The notes under the pieces are model-generated. The model made no database searches and was not told the DNA's origin. It worked only from the letters and a program-made list of their open reading frames with translations. 64,000 bases of DNA from an uncultured Formosa sp. (lineage in GTDB: Bacteria > Bacteroidota > Bacteroidia > Flavobacteriales > Flavobacteriaceae). The stretch lies in assembly GCF_947500765.1 (NCBI RefSeq), contig NZ_CANMTH010000001.1:558001-622000 (forward strand), given 5' to 3'. Shown in pieces: positions 35,452 to 43,715 of this stretch (position 1 is the first letter of the stretch; every line of letters begins with the position of its first letter). Made by a program: the position numbers and the translations under genes.

Positions 35452-36543
35452 ATGAACATCATTACCAAATTAACAATTACACTCACCTTAATTTTAGCAT
35501 CACAAGTAAGTGTTGCTCAAGAAATAGAGGTGAAAGATTCTCTAAACCCAGAACGTATTCAGGTTTTAAAAACGCAAAAGGAAACTATTAGAAATGAAGA
35601 AAAAGAGTTGTTAAGACAGGACGTTGAAGCTATTAACGATAAAGTTGATGCGGATTATATTACTGTTGAAGAGGGGGAAATCTTGAAACAAGAAATTGCT
35701 AAAAAACGTGCTTTAAACATTGAAAACCGTATAGCTATAATCGATAATAAAATCGATTTACAGGAACGCAATACAGAGTCTTATAGTTTTGGGGACGACG
35801 GACAAATTGTAATCCGAATAGGGAAGGATTCCGATAGTGATAGGTCTAGCGAACAAACGTCTATTTATATAGGGTCTAAAACAAAAGCTGTTCCAGTATA
35901 CGATAAACGCACCACTAGCGATTTAGTTTTTGCTATTGGGTTTAATAATGCACTAATTGAAGGAGAAAGTTTAAACGATTCGCCTTATAAGCTTGGTGGT
36001 TCTGGATTTGTAGAATTAGGTTGGGCTTGGAAAACACGGGTTTTTGAAAATTCTAATGCATTGCGATTAAAATATGGATTCTCTTTTCAGTGGAATAAAT
36101 TAGATATAAAAGATAATATGTATTTTAGGGAAGAAGGTAACCAAGTGGTTTTTGAAGAATACCCTTATAACGTGAGAAAATCAAAATTTAGAACAACTAA
36201 TTTAGTATTTCCTGTACATTTTGAATTTGGACCATCTAAGAAAATTGAAAAAGAAGATTATTTTAGATATTCTACACACAAAAAATTTAAATTCGGAATA
36301 GGAGGTTATGGTGGAATTAATATTTCATCACTTCAAAAAGTGAAATATAAAGAAGATGGAAGTAATCAGAAAAAGAAATATAAAGATTACGATGCTGTAA
36401 ATAGTTTTGTGTACGGTGTTAGTAGTTATGTGTCTTTGGGTAGTGTTGGGTTGTATGTTAAATACGATTTGTCTCCTATATTTAAACACCAAGAATTCGA
36501 CCAAAATAATATATCTGTAGGCTTACGTTTCGATATGGATTAA
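35452..36543 (+). CDS. Outer-membrane beta-barrel protein with coiled-coil N-terminus
   Basis: A 363-residue exported protein: signal peptide ending VSVAQ (about residue 23), a charged helical stretch (about 30-105: KETIRNEEKELLRQDVEAIN) likely coiled coil, then alternating beta strands from about 155 to the end (VFAIGFNNALIEG, GFVELGWAWKTR, SVGLYVKYDLSP, ISVGLRFDMD) fitting a small barrel. It is third in the sigma factor operon, 45 bases after the membrane protein, so it may be the sensor or a target. Function is unknown. Confidence 0.65.
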   Translation: MNIITKLTITLTLILASQVSVAQEIEVKDSLNPERIQVLKTQKETIRNEEKELLRQDVEAINDKVDADYITVEEGEILKQEIAKKRALNIENRIAIIDNKIDLQERNTESYSFGDDGQIVIRIGKDSDSDRSSEQTSIYIGSKTKAVPVYDKRTTSDLVFAIGFNNALIEGESLNDSPYKLGGSGFVELGWAWKTRVFENSNALRLKYGFSFQWNKLDIKDNMYFREEGNQVVFEEYPYNVRKSKFRTTNLVFPVHFEFGPSKKIEKEDYFRYSTHKKFKFGIGGYGGINISSLQKVKYKEDGSNQKKKYKDYDAVNSFVYGVSSYVSLGSVGLYVKYDLSPIFKHQEFDQNNISVGLRFDMD

Positions 36544-36550
36544 ATAAACT

Positions 36551-36585
36551 AAAAAAGGCTTCAAAATTAATTGAAGCCTTTTTTT
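36551..36585. terminator. Bidirectional terminator
   Basis: AAAAAAGGCTTCAA, loop AATTAA, TTGAAGCCTTTTTTT: a 14-bp stem with T-rich tails on both strands. It ends the sigma operon (plus) and the S15 hydrolase gene (minus). Confidence 0.9.
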
Positions 36586-36588
36586 GTA

Positions 36589-38427
36589 TTAATGTATTGC
36601 TTTTTTAAAAAGGTCTTCTCCGCCAACCACGGGTAATTCTAAAGTTGTTTCGTTTAAGTCTATTGTTAATTCTGTTCCTGCTTTTGGTAGAATTGTATAT
36701 TGATTATCACTAGAAAAAATCAAAAGACCAATTTGTTGTCCTTTTTTAATGATTTGATCATCAGGTTGTAAATCGAAAGACAGATCATAAAATTGTCCAG
36801 GCACTAAGGGTTCGCTAGTTCTAATAGATTTAGAATTTTGTGGATCTGCCCAGCCACGAGTAATAATATTATTTGTAATAGGCGAATTTATATTAGAGTT
36901 CCAAGGTAAAGAAACTAGCCAAATTGATAAGTTTGCAGCAGGTTTATTACTTGCAAGTTTAATGTGTATTTTAGCCAATCCAGATAAGTGTACGTCTTTT
37001 GTTAAAGTAGGCGTAACATATAATAAACGATGTTTAGATTCTGCTAAATTAGCTAAAGAGTCACCCGAAAAAGATGCATCATCTACAAGCACTTCTTGCA
37101 TAGTTGCGGTCTGTTTAGACAGGGTTAAACCTCCTGTTTTTTGTCCGCCCGCGTTTATATGTAAGCGAACTAGTTTGGCTTCAGGATTCGGATAGTCAGC
37201 ATAAGATGTAGGTTCGTTTGGACTATCATTTTCTCTAACTATCCATGCTTTTTTATCTTTTTCTACATCATTTTCTACACCGTGTAAAAAATGTGTAAAC
37301 CAACGATTCATTAAAACCATAGGAGGAGGTCCTCCATGTCCGTCTTGGTGATAGTAAATTTGAACAGGTAATCCTTTTTCTTTAGCAGCTTTGTAAATGC
37401 GGTAACTGTGTTCAGGCATGACATTCCAATCGTTAAAACCGTGCGACATTAATAAAGCAGCTTTCATCGGTTTCATATCGTTTAGATAATCCCGACTTGC
37501 CCAGAAATCATTATAATCACCAGTAATTCTATCCATACCATTTTTCATTTCGGTATCGCGAATGGTTTTATTGCTATAAGCTCGTTTAGATTCATCTCCG
37601 CTATGAATAAAATCATATAGCACATCAATATCTTCTCCTAAATAACCGCTAGGAGAACGTACCAAGCCGTTAGATCTGTAATAGTGATAATAAGATGTAT
37701 TTGGTGCTACAGGAATGATCGCTTCTAATCCATCTACCCCTGTTGTTGCGGCTGCTAAAGGGATAGTTCCGTTATAAGAAGTTCCTGTCATGCCTACTTT
37801 TCCGGTAGACCAATATGCACTTACAATTTCTGTACCGTAAGGTGTTGTGTACCCTTTAGCTCGTCCGTTTAACCAATCGATTACGGCTTTTGGAGCTAAA
37901 GATTCATTATCGCCACCAACAGTAGGAGAACCTTGAGATAATCCAGTTCCTGGTGATGAAGAATGCACGACGATATAGCCACGAGGTACCCACTTTTTTA
38001 TTTGAGAATTAGAAATTATTGGACGTTCGCCTACACGAATCACTTCTGGATGTACTCGTTCTTGAGCTTCTGCTCCAAGTTCATGATTTACATCCCAAAA
38101 TAATCCAGGAACATCACTAGCTACACCAGCATAATAAGGGCTAGACTCGTAAATAATGGGTAATTTCAAACCTTCTGTTTCTGTTTCTGTTTGATTTGGT
38201 CTGGTAACATCTACATGCATGCGGTCTAATTTTCCATCACCATCGGTGTCAAATTCAGTTTCTACCCATAAATCGTGACGAATCCAGTTTTCAGGATTAC
38301 TAAATGCTTTAACAATTTGTGCTTCACCATCCTTAAAAACCGGAGTTGCTTTTGTTTGTGCCGAAACGACGTTTGCCATTGAACAAATTAATAAGATGAT
38401 GAGGAAAGGTATTGTGTTGTTTTTCAT
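36589..38427 (-). CDS. Exported CocE/NonD-family hydrolase (Xaa-Pro dipeptidyl-peptidase, S15 type)
   Basis: A 612-residue alpha/beta-hydrolase with a signal peptide ending VVSAQ (about residue 24). The nucleophile is S217 in GMTGTSYNG; the acid and histidine lie in HGFNDWNVMPEH and YYHQDGHGG. A C-terminal jelly-roll domain (about 400-600, IHIKLASNKPAANLSIWLV) is typical of the S15/CocE family. It should cleave X-Pro dipeptides or esters in the periplasm or outside. Substrate cannot be predicted from these residues alone. Confidence 0.85.
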   Translation of the reverse strand: MKNNTIPFLIILLICSMANVVSAQTKATPVFKDGEAQIVKAFSNPENWIRHDLWVETEFDTDGDGKLDRMHVDVTRPNQTETETEGLKLPIIYESSPYYAGVASDVPGLFWDVNHELGAEAQERVHPEVIRVGERPIISNSQIKKWVPRGYIVVHSSSPGTGLSQGSPTVGGDNESLAPKAVIDWLNGRAKGYTTPYGTEIVSAYWSTGKVGMTGTSYNGTIPLAAATTGVDGLEAIIPVAPNTSYYHYYRSNGLVRSPSGYLGEDIDVLYDFIHSGDESKRAYSNKTIRDTEMKNGMDRITGDYNDFWASRDYLNDMKPMKAALLMSHGFNDWNVMPEHSYRIYKAAKEKGLPVQIYYHQDGHGGPPPMVLMNRWFTHFLHGVENDVEKDKKAWIVRENDSPNEPTSYADYPNPEAKLVRLHINAGGQKTGGLTLSKQTATMQEVLVDDASFSGDSLANLAESKHRLLYVTPTLTKDVHLSGLAKIHIKLASNKPAANLSIWLVSLPWNSNINSPITNNIITRGWADPQNSKSIRTSEPLVPGQFYDLSFDLQPDDQIIKKGQQIGLLIFSSDNQYTILPKAGTELTIDLNETTLELPVVGGEDLFKKAIH

Positions 38428-38549
38428 TCTTGACGTTTAAATAAAAAATTTGAAAAGTAGCTAAGTTAAGCATTTGGTACATACTATGATGAGAAAATAT
38501 TAGCTGCACATAATATATTATATGTAAAAATGGCACTGTTTTAGACCAA

Positions 38550-38576
38550 TTGGAGAGAATCTTTAAAGTATATTTG
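38550..38576 (+). promoter_or_regulatory. Candidate promoter of dnaG
   Basis: TTG (38550-38552) and TATATTTG (38569-38576) are 16 bases apart, slightly short for this class. The predicted transcript start near 38582 is 29 bases before the TTG start codon of dnaG. The rest of 38428-38549 is AT-rich without clear features. Confidence 0.5.
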
Positions 38577-38610
38577 TATACTATTTTACATCATTTAAAA
38601 CCATACATCA

Positions 38611-40593
38611 TTGATTTCAAAATCTTCCATAGACACTGTTTTTGAAGCTTCACGATTAGAAGAAGTTATTGGCGATTTTGTTCAGCTTAAAAAAGCAGGG
38701 AGCAATTATAAGGGGCTTAGTCCCTTTAGTGACGAGCGTTCACCAAGTTTTGTAGTCTCTCCAGTAAAGCAAATCTGGAAAGATTTTTCAAGTGGAAAAG
38801 GAGGAAATGTTGTTGCTTTTTTAATGGAGCATGAGCATTTTACATATCCTGAGGCTATAAAATATTTAGCTAAAAAATATAATATTGAAATTGAAGAAAC
38901 TGAACAGACAGACGAAGAAAAGGAAAAGCAAGATGCTCGAGAAAGTTTGTATTTGGTAAGTGAATTTGCAAGTACTTATTTTCAGAATATAATGCATAAA
39001 ACCGATGCTGGTAAATCTATTGGTTTAAGTTATTTTAAAGAACGTGGTTTTACGCCAGAGACGATTAAGTCGTTTGGTTTGGGGTATGCTTTAGATGAGT
39101 GGCAAGCATTTTCTGATGCTGCTTTAAAAAAGGGATATAAGTTAGAATTTCTTGAAAAAACGGGACTTACTATTGTAAAAGGAGAAAAGTATTTCGATCG
39201 TTTTAAAGGCCGTGTTTTATTTCCTATTCAGAGTATGAGCGGGCGTGTATTAGGATTTGGTGGTCGTATTTTAACGAACGATAAAAAGGCTGCTAAGTAT
39301 ATGAATTCTCCAGAAAGTGAGATTTATTATAAAAGTAAAGTATTATACGGAATCTATCATGCCAAGCAAAGCATAGCAAAAGAAGATAATTGTTTTTTAG
39401 TAGAAGGTTATACCGATGTCATTCAGTTTCATCAAACTGGAATCACAAATGTGGTTTCCTCTTCAGGAACGGCGTTAACTTCAGAGCAAATTCGTTTAAT
39501 AAACAGACTTACCAAAAACATTACAGTATTGTTTGATGGAGATGCAGCAGGAATGCGTGCCTCTATTCGTGGGATAGATTTAATTCTAGAACAGGGTATG
39601 AATGTGCGTGTATGTACATTTCCGCAAGGCGAAGATCCTGACAGTTTTGCAAAACAAAATACAGAGGAAGAATTACGTGCTTATTTAGAATCTAATTCTA
39701 AAGATTTTATTCAGTTTAAAGCAGGGTTATTGGTTCAAGAAGCTAAAAATGATCCAATAAAAAAAGCAGAAACTATACGAGATATTATTCAAAGTATATC
39801 TAAAATTCCTGATCGAATTAAGCAAGAAGTGTATTTACAAGAATGCGCAAGAATTATGGATATTAGTGAATCGGTATTGTTTAGTTCGTTAGCCCAAATA
39901 GCGAATAAAAGCAGTAAAACCACTAATAGCAGTAGCAGTAGTTATGGCAGTAGTCAAGAGCCGCCTCCTGATTTTTTTGAAGTTATAAGAAATGACGAAC
40001 AACCTAATAAAAAGGTAGATGTTCAATATATTTTAGAACGAAAAATTATAGAGATTTTATTGCTTTATGGAAATAAAGTTGAAGACTTTGAAGATTTAAT
40101 TTTAAAGGAAAACGAGAAAGGGGACTTAGTTTTAGAACCTGTTGTACAACAAGCAAAAGTATTTGAAAAAATATTTTTAGATTTACAAGAGGATGAAATG
40201 CAATTTGGTAATGAGACATTTAAAACCTTGTATTATACCATTATAGATAAGTTAAACCAAAACCCTGACTTTGTTTTAGAGCAGTTTGTAAATACGGTAG
40301 ATATAAAGTTGTCTCAAGAAATAACAAGTATCTTAATGGATGACGAACGCCATACGTTACACGATTGGGAACGAAATAATATTTTCCCAAAGTCTAAAAC
40401 AGAAGGTGTTGCGCAATTAGTTAGCGAAACTATTTTAAGTTTACGCTGTTTTCTAATCGATCAAAAAGTGCTAGAATTTCAACAAACAACTTTAGAACAT
40501 AGAAACGAAACTAATAGAAGTATTCTTGAAGAAGTTAAAGATTACTATGGTCTAAAGATGTTATTGTCTAGAAAATTAACTCGTGTGTTATGA
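38611..40593 (+). CDS. dnaG: DNA primase with degenerate zinc-binding domain
   Basis: A 660-residue primase: N-terminal domain (1-100), catalytic core with Toprim motifs LVEGYTDVI and FDGDAAGM, and a C-terminal helicase-interaction region. In the N-terminal domain the CHC2 zinc ligands are replaced: YKGLSPFSDERSPSF has Ser where Cys and His normally stand, and KDFSSGKGGN has no CxxC. This zinc-less form is seen in other flavobacterial primases. The start is TTG (MISKSSIDTVFE), matching homologues. The stop overlaps the convergent response regulator gene by 6 bases. Confidence 0.93.
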   Translation: MISKSSIDTVFEASRLEEVIGDFVQLKKAGSNYKGLSPFSDERSPSFVVSPVKQIWKDFSSGKGGNVVAFLMEHEHFTYPEAIKYLAKKYNIEIEETEQTDEEKEKQDARESLYLVSEFASTYFQNIMHKTDAGKSIGLSYFKERGFTPETIKSFGLGYALDEWQAFSDAALKKGYKLEFLEKTGLTIVKGEKYFDRFKGRVLFPIQSMSGRVLGFGGRILTNDKKAAKYMNSPESEIYYKSKVLYGIYHAKQSIAKEDNCFLVEGYTDVIQFHQTGITNVVSSSGTALTSEQIRLINRLTKNITVLFDGDAAGMRASIRGIDLILEQGMNVRVCTFPQGEDPDSFAKQNTEEELRAYLESNSKDFIQFKAGLLVQEAKNDPIKKAETIRDIIQSISKIPDRIKQEVYLQECARIMDISESVLFSSLAQIANKSSKTTNSSSSSYGSSQEPPPDFFEVIRNDEQPNKKVDVQYILERKIIEILLLYGNKVEDFEDLILKENEKGDLVLEPVVQQAKVFEKIFLDLQEDEMQFGNETFKTLYYTIIDKLNQNPDFVLEQFVNTVDIKLSQEITSILMDDERHTLHDWERNNIFPKSKTEGVAQLVSETILSLRCFLIDQKVLEFQQTTLEHRNETNRSILEEVKDYYGLKMLLSRKLTRVL

Positions 40594-41214
40594 TTCTAAT
40601 AATTTAGCTTGATTTAGTAATTCTACTAAATTTGAAGCTTGTAATTTTTTCATTAAACGCGCTTTGTAAGTACTTACGGTTTTTTCATTAATATCTAATT
40701 CTTTAGCGATTTCCTTATTTTTCTTTCCAATAGAAAGTAGTTTAAGAACCTCAACTTCACGAGTAGATAGTTTTTTATAGAACGAGCCTGTTCTATGAAC
40801 ACGTTCGCCAAAAGCTAAGCGGTGAGTTAAATCATTACTTAAGTAAATGCCTCCTTGGTCTATTTTTAGAATGGCTTCTCTTAAGGTTAAAATGTTTGCT
40901 GTTTTAGAAATATATCCAGATGCTCCTGCTTTAATGGAACTCATAGCATACACCTCTTCTGGGTGAGTGCTAAACATTAATACTTTAATGTGTGGATATT
41001 CTTTCTTTAAACGTCTTAATGCCGTTATACCGTTTAGTTTAGGTAAATCAATTTCAGAAATTAATATATCTACGGTGTTAGATTTTAAAAAATCGAATAT
41101 AGATTCTCCATCATCTACGCCGCCTTCGACTTTTATAACTGGCGACGTTAAGAACAGTAATTCAAGTCCTTTCCGAATAATAGGGTGGTGATCCGCTACC
41201 AACAGTTTTATCAT
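40588..41214 (-). CDS. Atypical NarL/LuxR-type response regulator
   Basis: A 208-residue receiver plus LuxR helix-turn-helix protein (about 145-195, LSTREVEVLKLLSIGKKNKEIA). The receiver is altered at key places: the phosphorylation site is E54 (SEIDLPKLNG, with P58 fixing the register) instead of Asp, and the acidic pair before HP reads D8-H9 instead of D-D; S82 and K104 are kept. Glu can mimic phospho-Asp, so the protein may act without a kinase. No histidine kinase gene is nearby. A run of 14 A lies in its promoter region. Confidence 0.88.
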   Translation of the reverse strand: MIKLLVADHHPIIRKGLELLFLTSPVIKVEGGVDDGESIFDFLKSNTVDILISEIDLPKLNGITALRRLKKEYPHIKVLMFSTHPEEVYAMSSIKAGASGYISKTANILTLREAILKIDQGGIYLSNDLTHRLAFGERVHRTGSFYKKLSTREVEVLKLLSIGKKNKEIAKELDINEKTVSTYKARLMKKLQASNLVELLNQAKLLES

Positions 41215-41244
41215 AATTTATATAGTTAGGTTTGTTTGATTGTC

Positions 41245-41258
41245 AAAAAAAAAAAAAA
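41245..41258. repeat. Homopolymer run of 14 A (T on the minus strand)
   Basis: It lies 31 bases before the response regulator start, read as T14-G on the minus strand next to TTGACA at the position of a -33 element, 19 bases from TATATAAA. Length changes could alter promoter spacing or strength. No other run of this length was noticed in the window. Confidence 0.7.
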
Positions 41259-41338
41259 CGACTGTTAGGGGCGTAGATTCTATAAAGAAACCAGTCTATG
41301 TAAATATAGAAAAAAAGTATTTATTTATAAGCTAGTTT

Positions 41339-42127
41339 TTACATTAAATTGTCAGGAATAATGCACACAGGAATTGGATCCATTTTGTGTTTATTCGAGG
41401 TGTTGTAACGGTTAAATATATTAAAAACTTCTTTTTCTCTACCAGAAAAATTTTCAACTGTTTTGCCTTGATCTTTCATTGTCATAGCCCATTCTAACTC
41501 TGGGTAAGAGGCTCCAATTTGGTCTTCATCGCTTCTTGCATCTCCAAATAAACCATCGCTTGGGGTTGCTTCAATAATAGAAGTTGGTACATTTAAAACC
41601 TTAGCTAAAGCATAAACTTCAGATTTCATTAAGTCGGCAATCGGACTTAAATCTACACCGCCATCGCCATATTTAGTGTAAAAACCAACACCAAAGTCTT
41701 CAACTTTATTCCCTGTTCCTGCCACTAAAAGACCTTGTAGTCCTGCGTAGTAATATAAGGTAGACATACGTAGTCGTGCTCTGGTATTTGCTAAAGCCAT
41801 GGCTACTGTGGCGTCTTGCCCATCTAAAGAGATTTCGGTCTTAAATTCTTCAAAAACAGGTGTTAAGTCTACGCGAGTGTCTCTTACATTAGAAAATCTT
41901 TGGCTAAGTTGATTAATATGTTCTACTGCTCTAGAGACATGGCTTGGTGCTTGATGTATAGGCATTTCTACACATAATACATCTAAACCTGTAAGTGCAC
42001 ATAATGTAGAGGTTACGGCAGAATCAATTCCGCCAGAAATTCCTATAACAAAACCATTTACTTTAGCATTTGTCGCATAATTTTTTAACCAATTTACAAT
42101 GTGATCTACAATTTTTTCTGTTTGCAT
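41339..42127 (-). CDS. nadE: NAD+ synthase
   Basis: A 262-residue ammonia-type NAD synthetase with the PP-loop SGGIDS (31-36) and no glutaminase domain. Later motifs include LVAGTGNKVEDFGVGFYTKYGDGGVDLSP. It converts deamido-NAD to NAD with ATP and ammonia. The frame extends to 42172, but that codon overlaps the -7 element; ATG at 42127 (MQTEKIVDHIVNWL) is the better start. It is divergent from gldB, an arrangement seen in other flavobacteria. Confidence 0.93.
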   Translation of the reverse strand: MQTEKIVDHIVNWLKNYATNAKVNGFVIGISGGIDSAVTSTLCALTGLDVLCVEMPIHQAPSHVSRAVEHINQLSQRFSNVRDTRVDLTPVFEEFKTEISLDGQDATVAMALANTRARLRMSTLYYYAGLQGLLVAGTGNKVEDFGVGFYTKYGDGGVDLSPIADLMKSEVYALAKVLNVPTSIIEATPSDGLFGDARSDEDQIGASYPELEWAMTMKDQGKTVENFSGREKEVFNIFNRYNTSNKHKMDPIPVCIIPDNLM

Positions 42128-42169
42128 TTTTATGAAGGATTTAAAACAAAGAATCTTACCTTTGCCGAA

Positions 42170-42177
42170 CAAAAATA
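42170..42177 (-). promoter_or_regulatory. Candidate -7 element (TATTTTTG) of nadE
   Basis: Perfect TAnnTTTG match on the minus strand; predicted leader of about 35 bases to the ATG at 42127. It rules out the longer reading frame start at 42172. Confidence 0.5.
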
Positions 42178-42221
42178 AACGAATCGTTTAAGTAATAAAA
42201 ATTAACGGCATTTAGTTTTCT

Positions 42222-43187
42222 ATGAAATATTTAAGTTTTTTTCTATTCATAATAGTCACAGTAGTGTCTTGTAAAAATGAGACTAAAGTCTCTGATGAGA
42301 TTTCAAAAATTGATATGCCTGTACATATTGAACGTTTCGATAAGGAATTTGCAGCAGCAACTCCTGAAGATTTAGTAGGATTAAAAGCAAATTATCCGTT
42401 TATGTTTTCAAAATCGTATCCAGATGCCTTTTGGATGGATAAAATTCAGGATACAATACAACAAGACTTGTCTGCAGCAGTTTTAAAAACTTTTCCTAAA
42501 ACAACTGATATTGAAAAAGATATAACATCTTTATTTCAGCATTTAAAGTTTTATTATCCAGAATTTAAGATGCCTCGTGTTATTGGTACCACATCTTATG
42601 TAGATTATCGTAATAAAGTTATTGTAACAGATTCTATAGATATTATTGCTTTAGACACCTATTTAGGACCGGATCATGAATTTTATTTGGGCGTTCAAGA
42701 GTATATAAGAGCAGGGTTTACTAAAAATCAAATTGTTGTGGATTTAGCAGATGCTTATGCGAACAGTTATATTTTTCCTACTAAAAATAAGACGCTTTTA
42801 GATGAAATGATTTCAGCAGGAAAACGTCTATATTTTAAAGATCTTATGATTCCGTTTAAAACAGATGCAGAAAAAATACAATATTCTAATGCGCAATTAC
42901 AATGGGCAGAGACTAATGAAACTTATATCTGGCAATACTTTGTAGAACGTGAACTCTTATTTAGTACGGATTCTAAATTACCATCCCGTTTTATTAATCC
43001 AGCACCATTTTCTAAATTTTATTTAGCAGAAATAGATAATGAATCTCCAGGAAGAATAGGAGAATACATAGGCTGGCAAATAGTAAGAGCATATATGGAA
43101 AATAATAAAAAAATATCTTTTAAAGACATGTTTAATATGAGTGCTGAAGATATTTTTAATCAATCAAAATTTAAACCTAAGAAATAA
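42222..43187 (+). CDS. gldB: Gliding-motility lipoprotein GldB
   Basis: A 321-residue lipoprotein with lipobox VVSC (C17). The mature protein starts with the segment MPVHIERFDKEFAAA and contains YPFMFSKSYPDAFW, features of GldB, which is essential for gliding in Flavobacterium johnsoniae and is anchored in the envelope. Its exact role is not settled. It shares one base with gldC downstream (TAATG) and is divergent from nadE, a synteny known in the family. Confidence 0.92.
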   Translation: MKYLSFFLFIIVTVVSCKNETKVSDEISKIDMPVHIERFDKEFAAATPEDLVGLKANYPFMFSKSYPDAFWMDKIQDTIQQDLSAAVLKTFPKTTDIEKDITSLFQHLKFYYPEFKMPRVIGTTSYVDYRNKVIVTDSIDIIALDTYLGPDHEFYLGVQEYIRAGFTKNQIVVDLADAYANSYIFPTKNKTLLDEMISAGKRLYFKDLMIPFKTDAEKIQYSNAQLQWAETNETYIWQYFVERELLFSTDSKLPSRFINPAPFSKFYLAEIDNESPGRIGEYIGWQIVRAYMENNKKISFKDMFNMSAEDIFNQSKFKPKK

Positions 43188-43522
43188 TGGCAAACCTTAA
43201 ATCAACGATACAATTAACCGTAGAATTAGACGAAAACCGTGTTCCTGAGAATTTACATTGGACAGCTGAAGATGGTGGTATACAAAATGAAGAAGCTAAA
43301 GCAATGATGCTTTCTGTATGGGATAGTAAAGCGCAAGAATCTCTTAGAATAGATTTATGGACAAAAGATATGCCTGTAGATGAAATGAAGGTATTTTTTC
43401 ATCAAACTTTAGTGGCAATGAGTGATACGTTTAATCGCGCCACTCAGGATGAAAAAATGACAGCAACGATGAAGGATTTTTGCGAGTATTTTGCTGAGAA
43501 ATTAGAAATAAATAAGAAGTAA
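43187..43522 (+). CDS. gldC: Gliding-motility protein GldC
   Basis: A 111-residue soluble protein without a signal peptide: LKSTIQLTVELDENRVPENLHW and WDSKAQESLRIDLWTKDMPVDEM match GldC. In Flavobacterium it improves gliding without being fully essential. It overlaps the end of gldB by one base and is followed by a strong terminator, so gldBC form a two-gene unit. Confidence 0.92.
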   Translation: MANLKSTIQLTVELDENRVPENLHWTAEDGGIQNEEAKAMMLSVWDSKAQESLRIDLWTKDMPVDEMKVFFHQTLVAMSDTFNRATQDEKMTATMKDFCEYFAEKLEINKK

Positions 43523-43541
43523 TAAAATTTAGAAATTATAT

Positions 43542-43591
43542 AACCGCCATTCATATTGAAGTTAAGTCTCAATATTAATGGCGGTTTTTTT
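43542..43591 (+). terminator. Terminator after gldBC
   Basis: AACCGCCATT (43542-43551) pairs with AATGGCGGTT (43577-43586); inside, ATATTGA (43553-43559) pairs with TCAATAT (43569-43575); a T-run of seven follows (43585-43591). Confidence 0.9.
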
Positions 43592-43660
43592 GTCTCAGTA
43601 TTTCTAGATTATATTTAGATTCTTATTTATTTTATAAATAGCCCAATAAAAGTCAGGTAT

Positions 43661-43695
43661 AAAAAAGGCTTAAATTTAAAACTTAAGCCTTTTTT
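43661..43695 (-). terminator. Terminator of the DUF6515 gene cluster
   Basis: AAAAAAGGCTTAA and TTAAGCCTTTTTT flank a 9-base loop. The A-run to the left reads as T on the minus strand, so it can end the minus-strand genes; it can also act on the plus strand. Confidence 0.88.
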
Positions 43696-43715
43696 ATAAG
43701 AGTAATTAAATGAAT

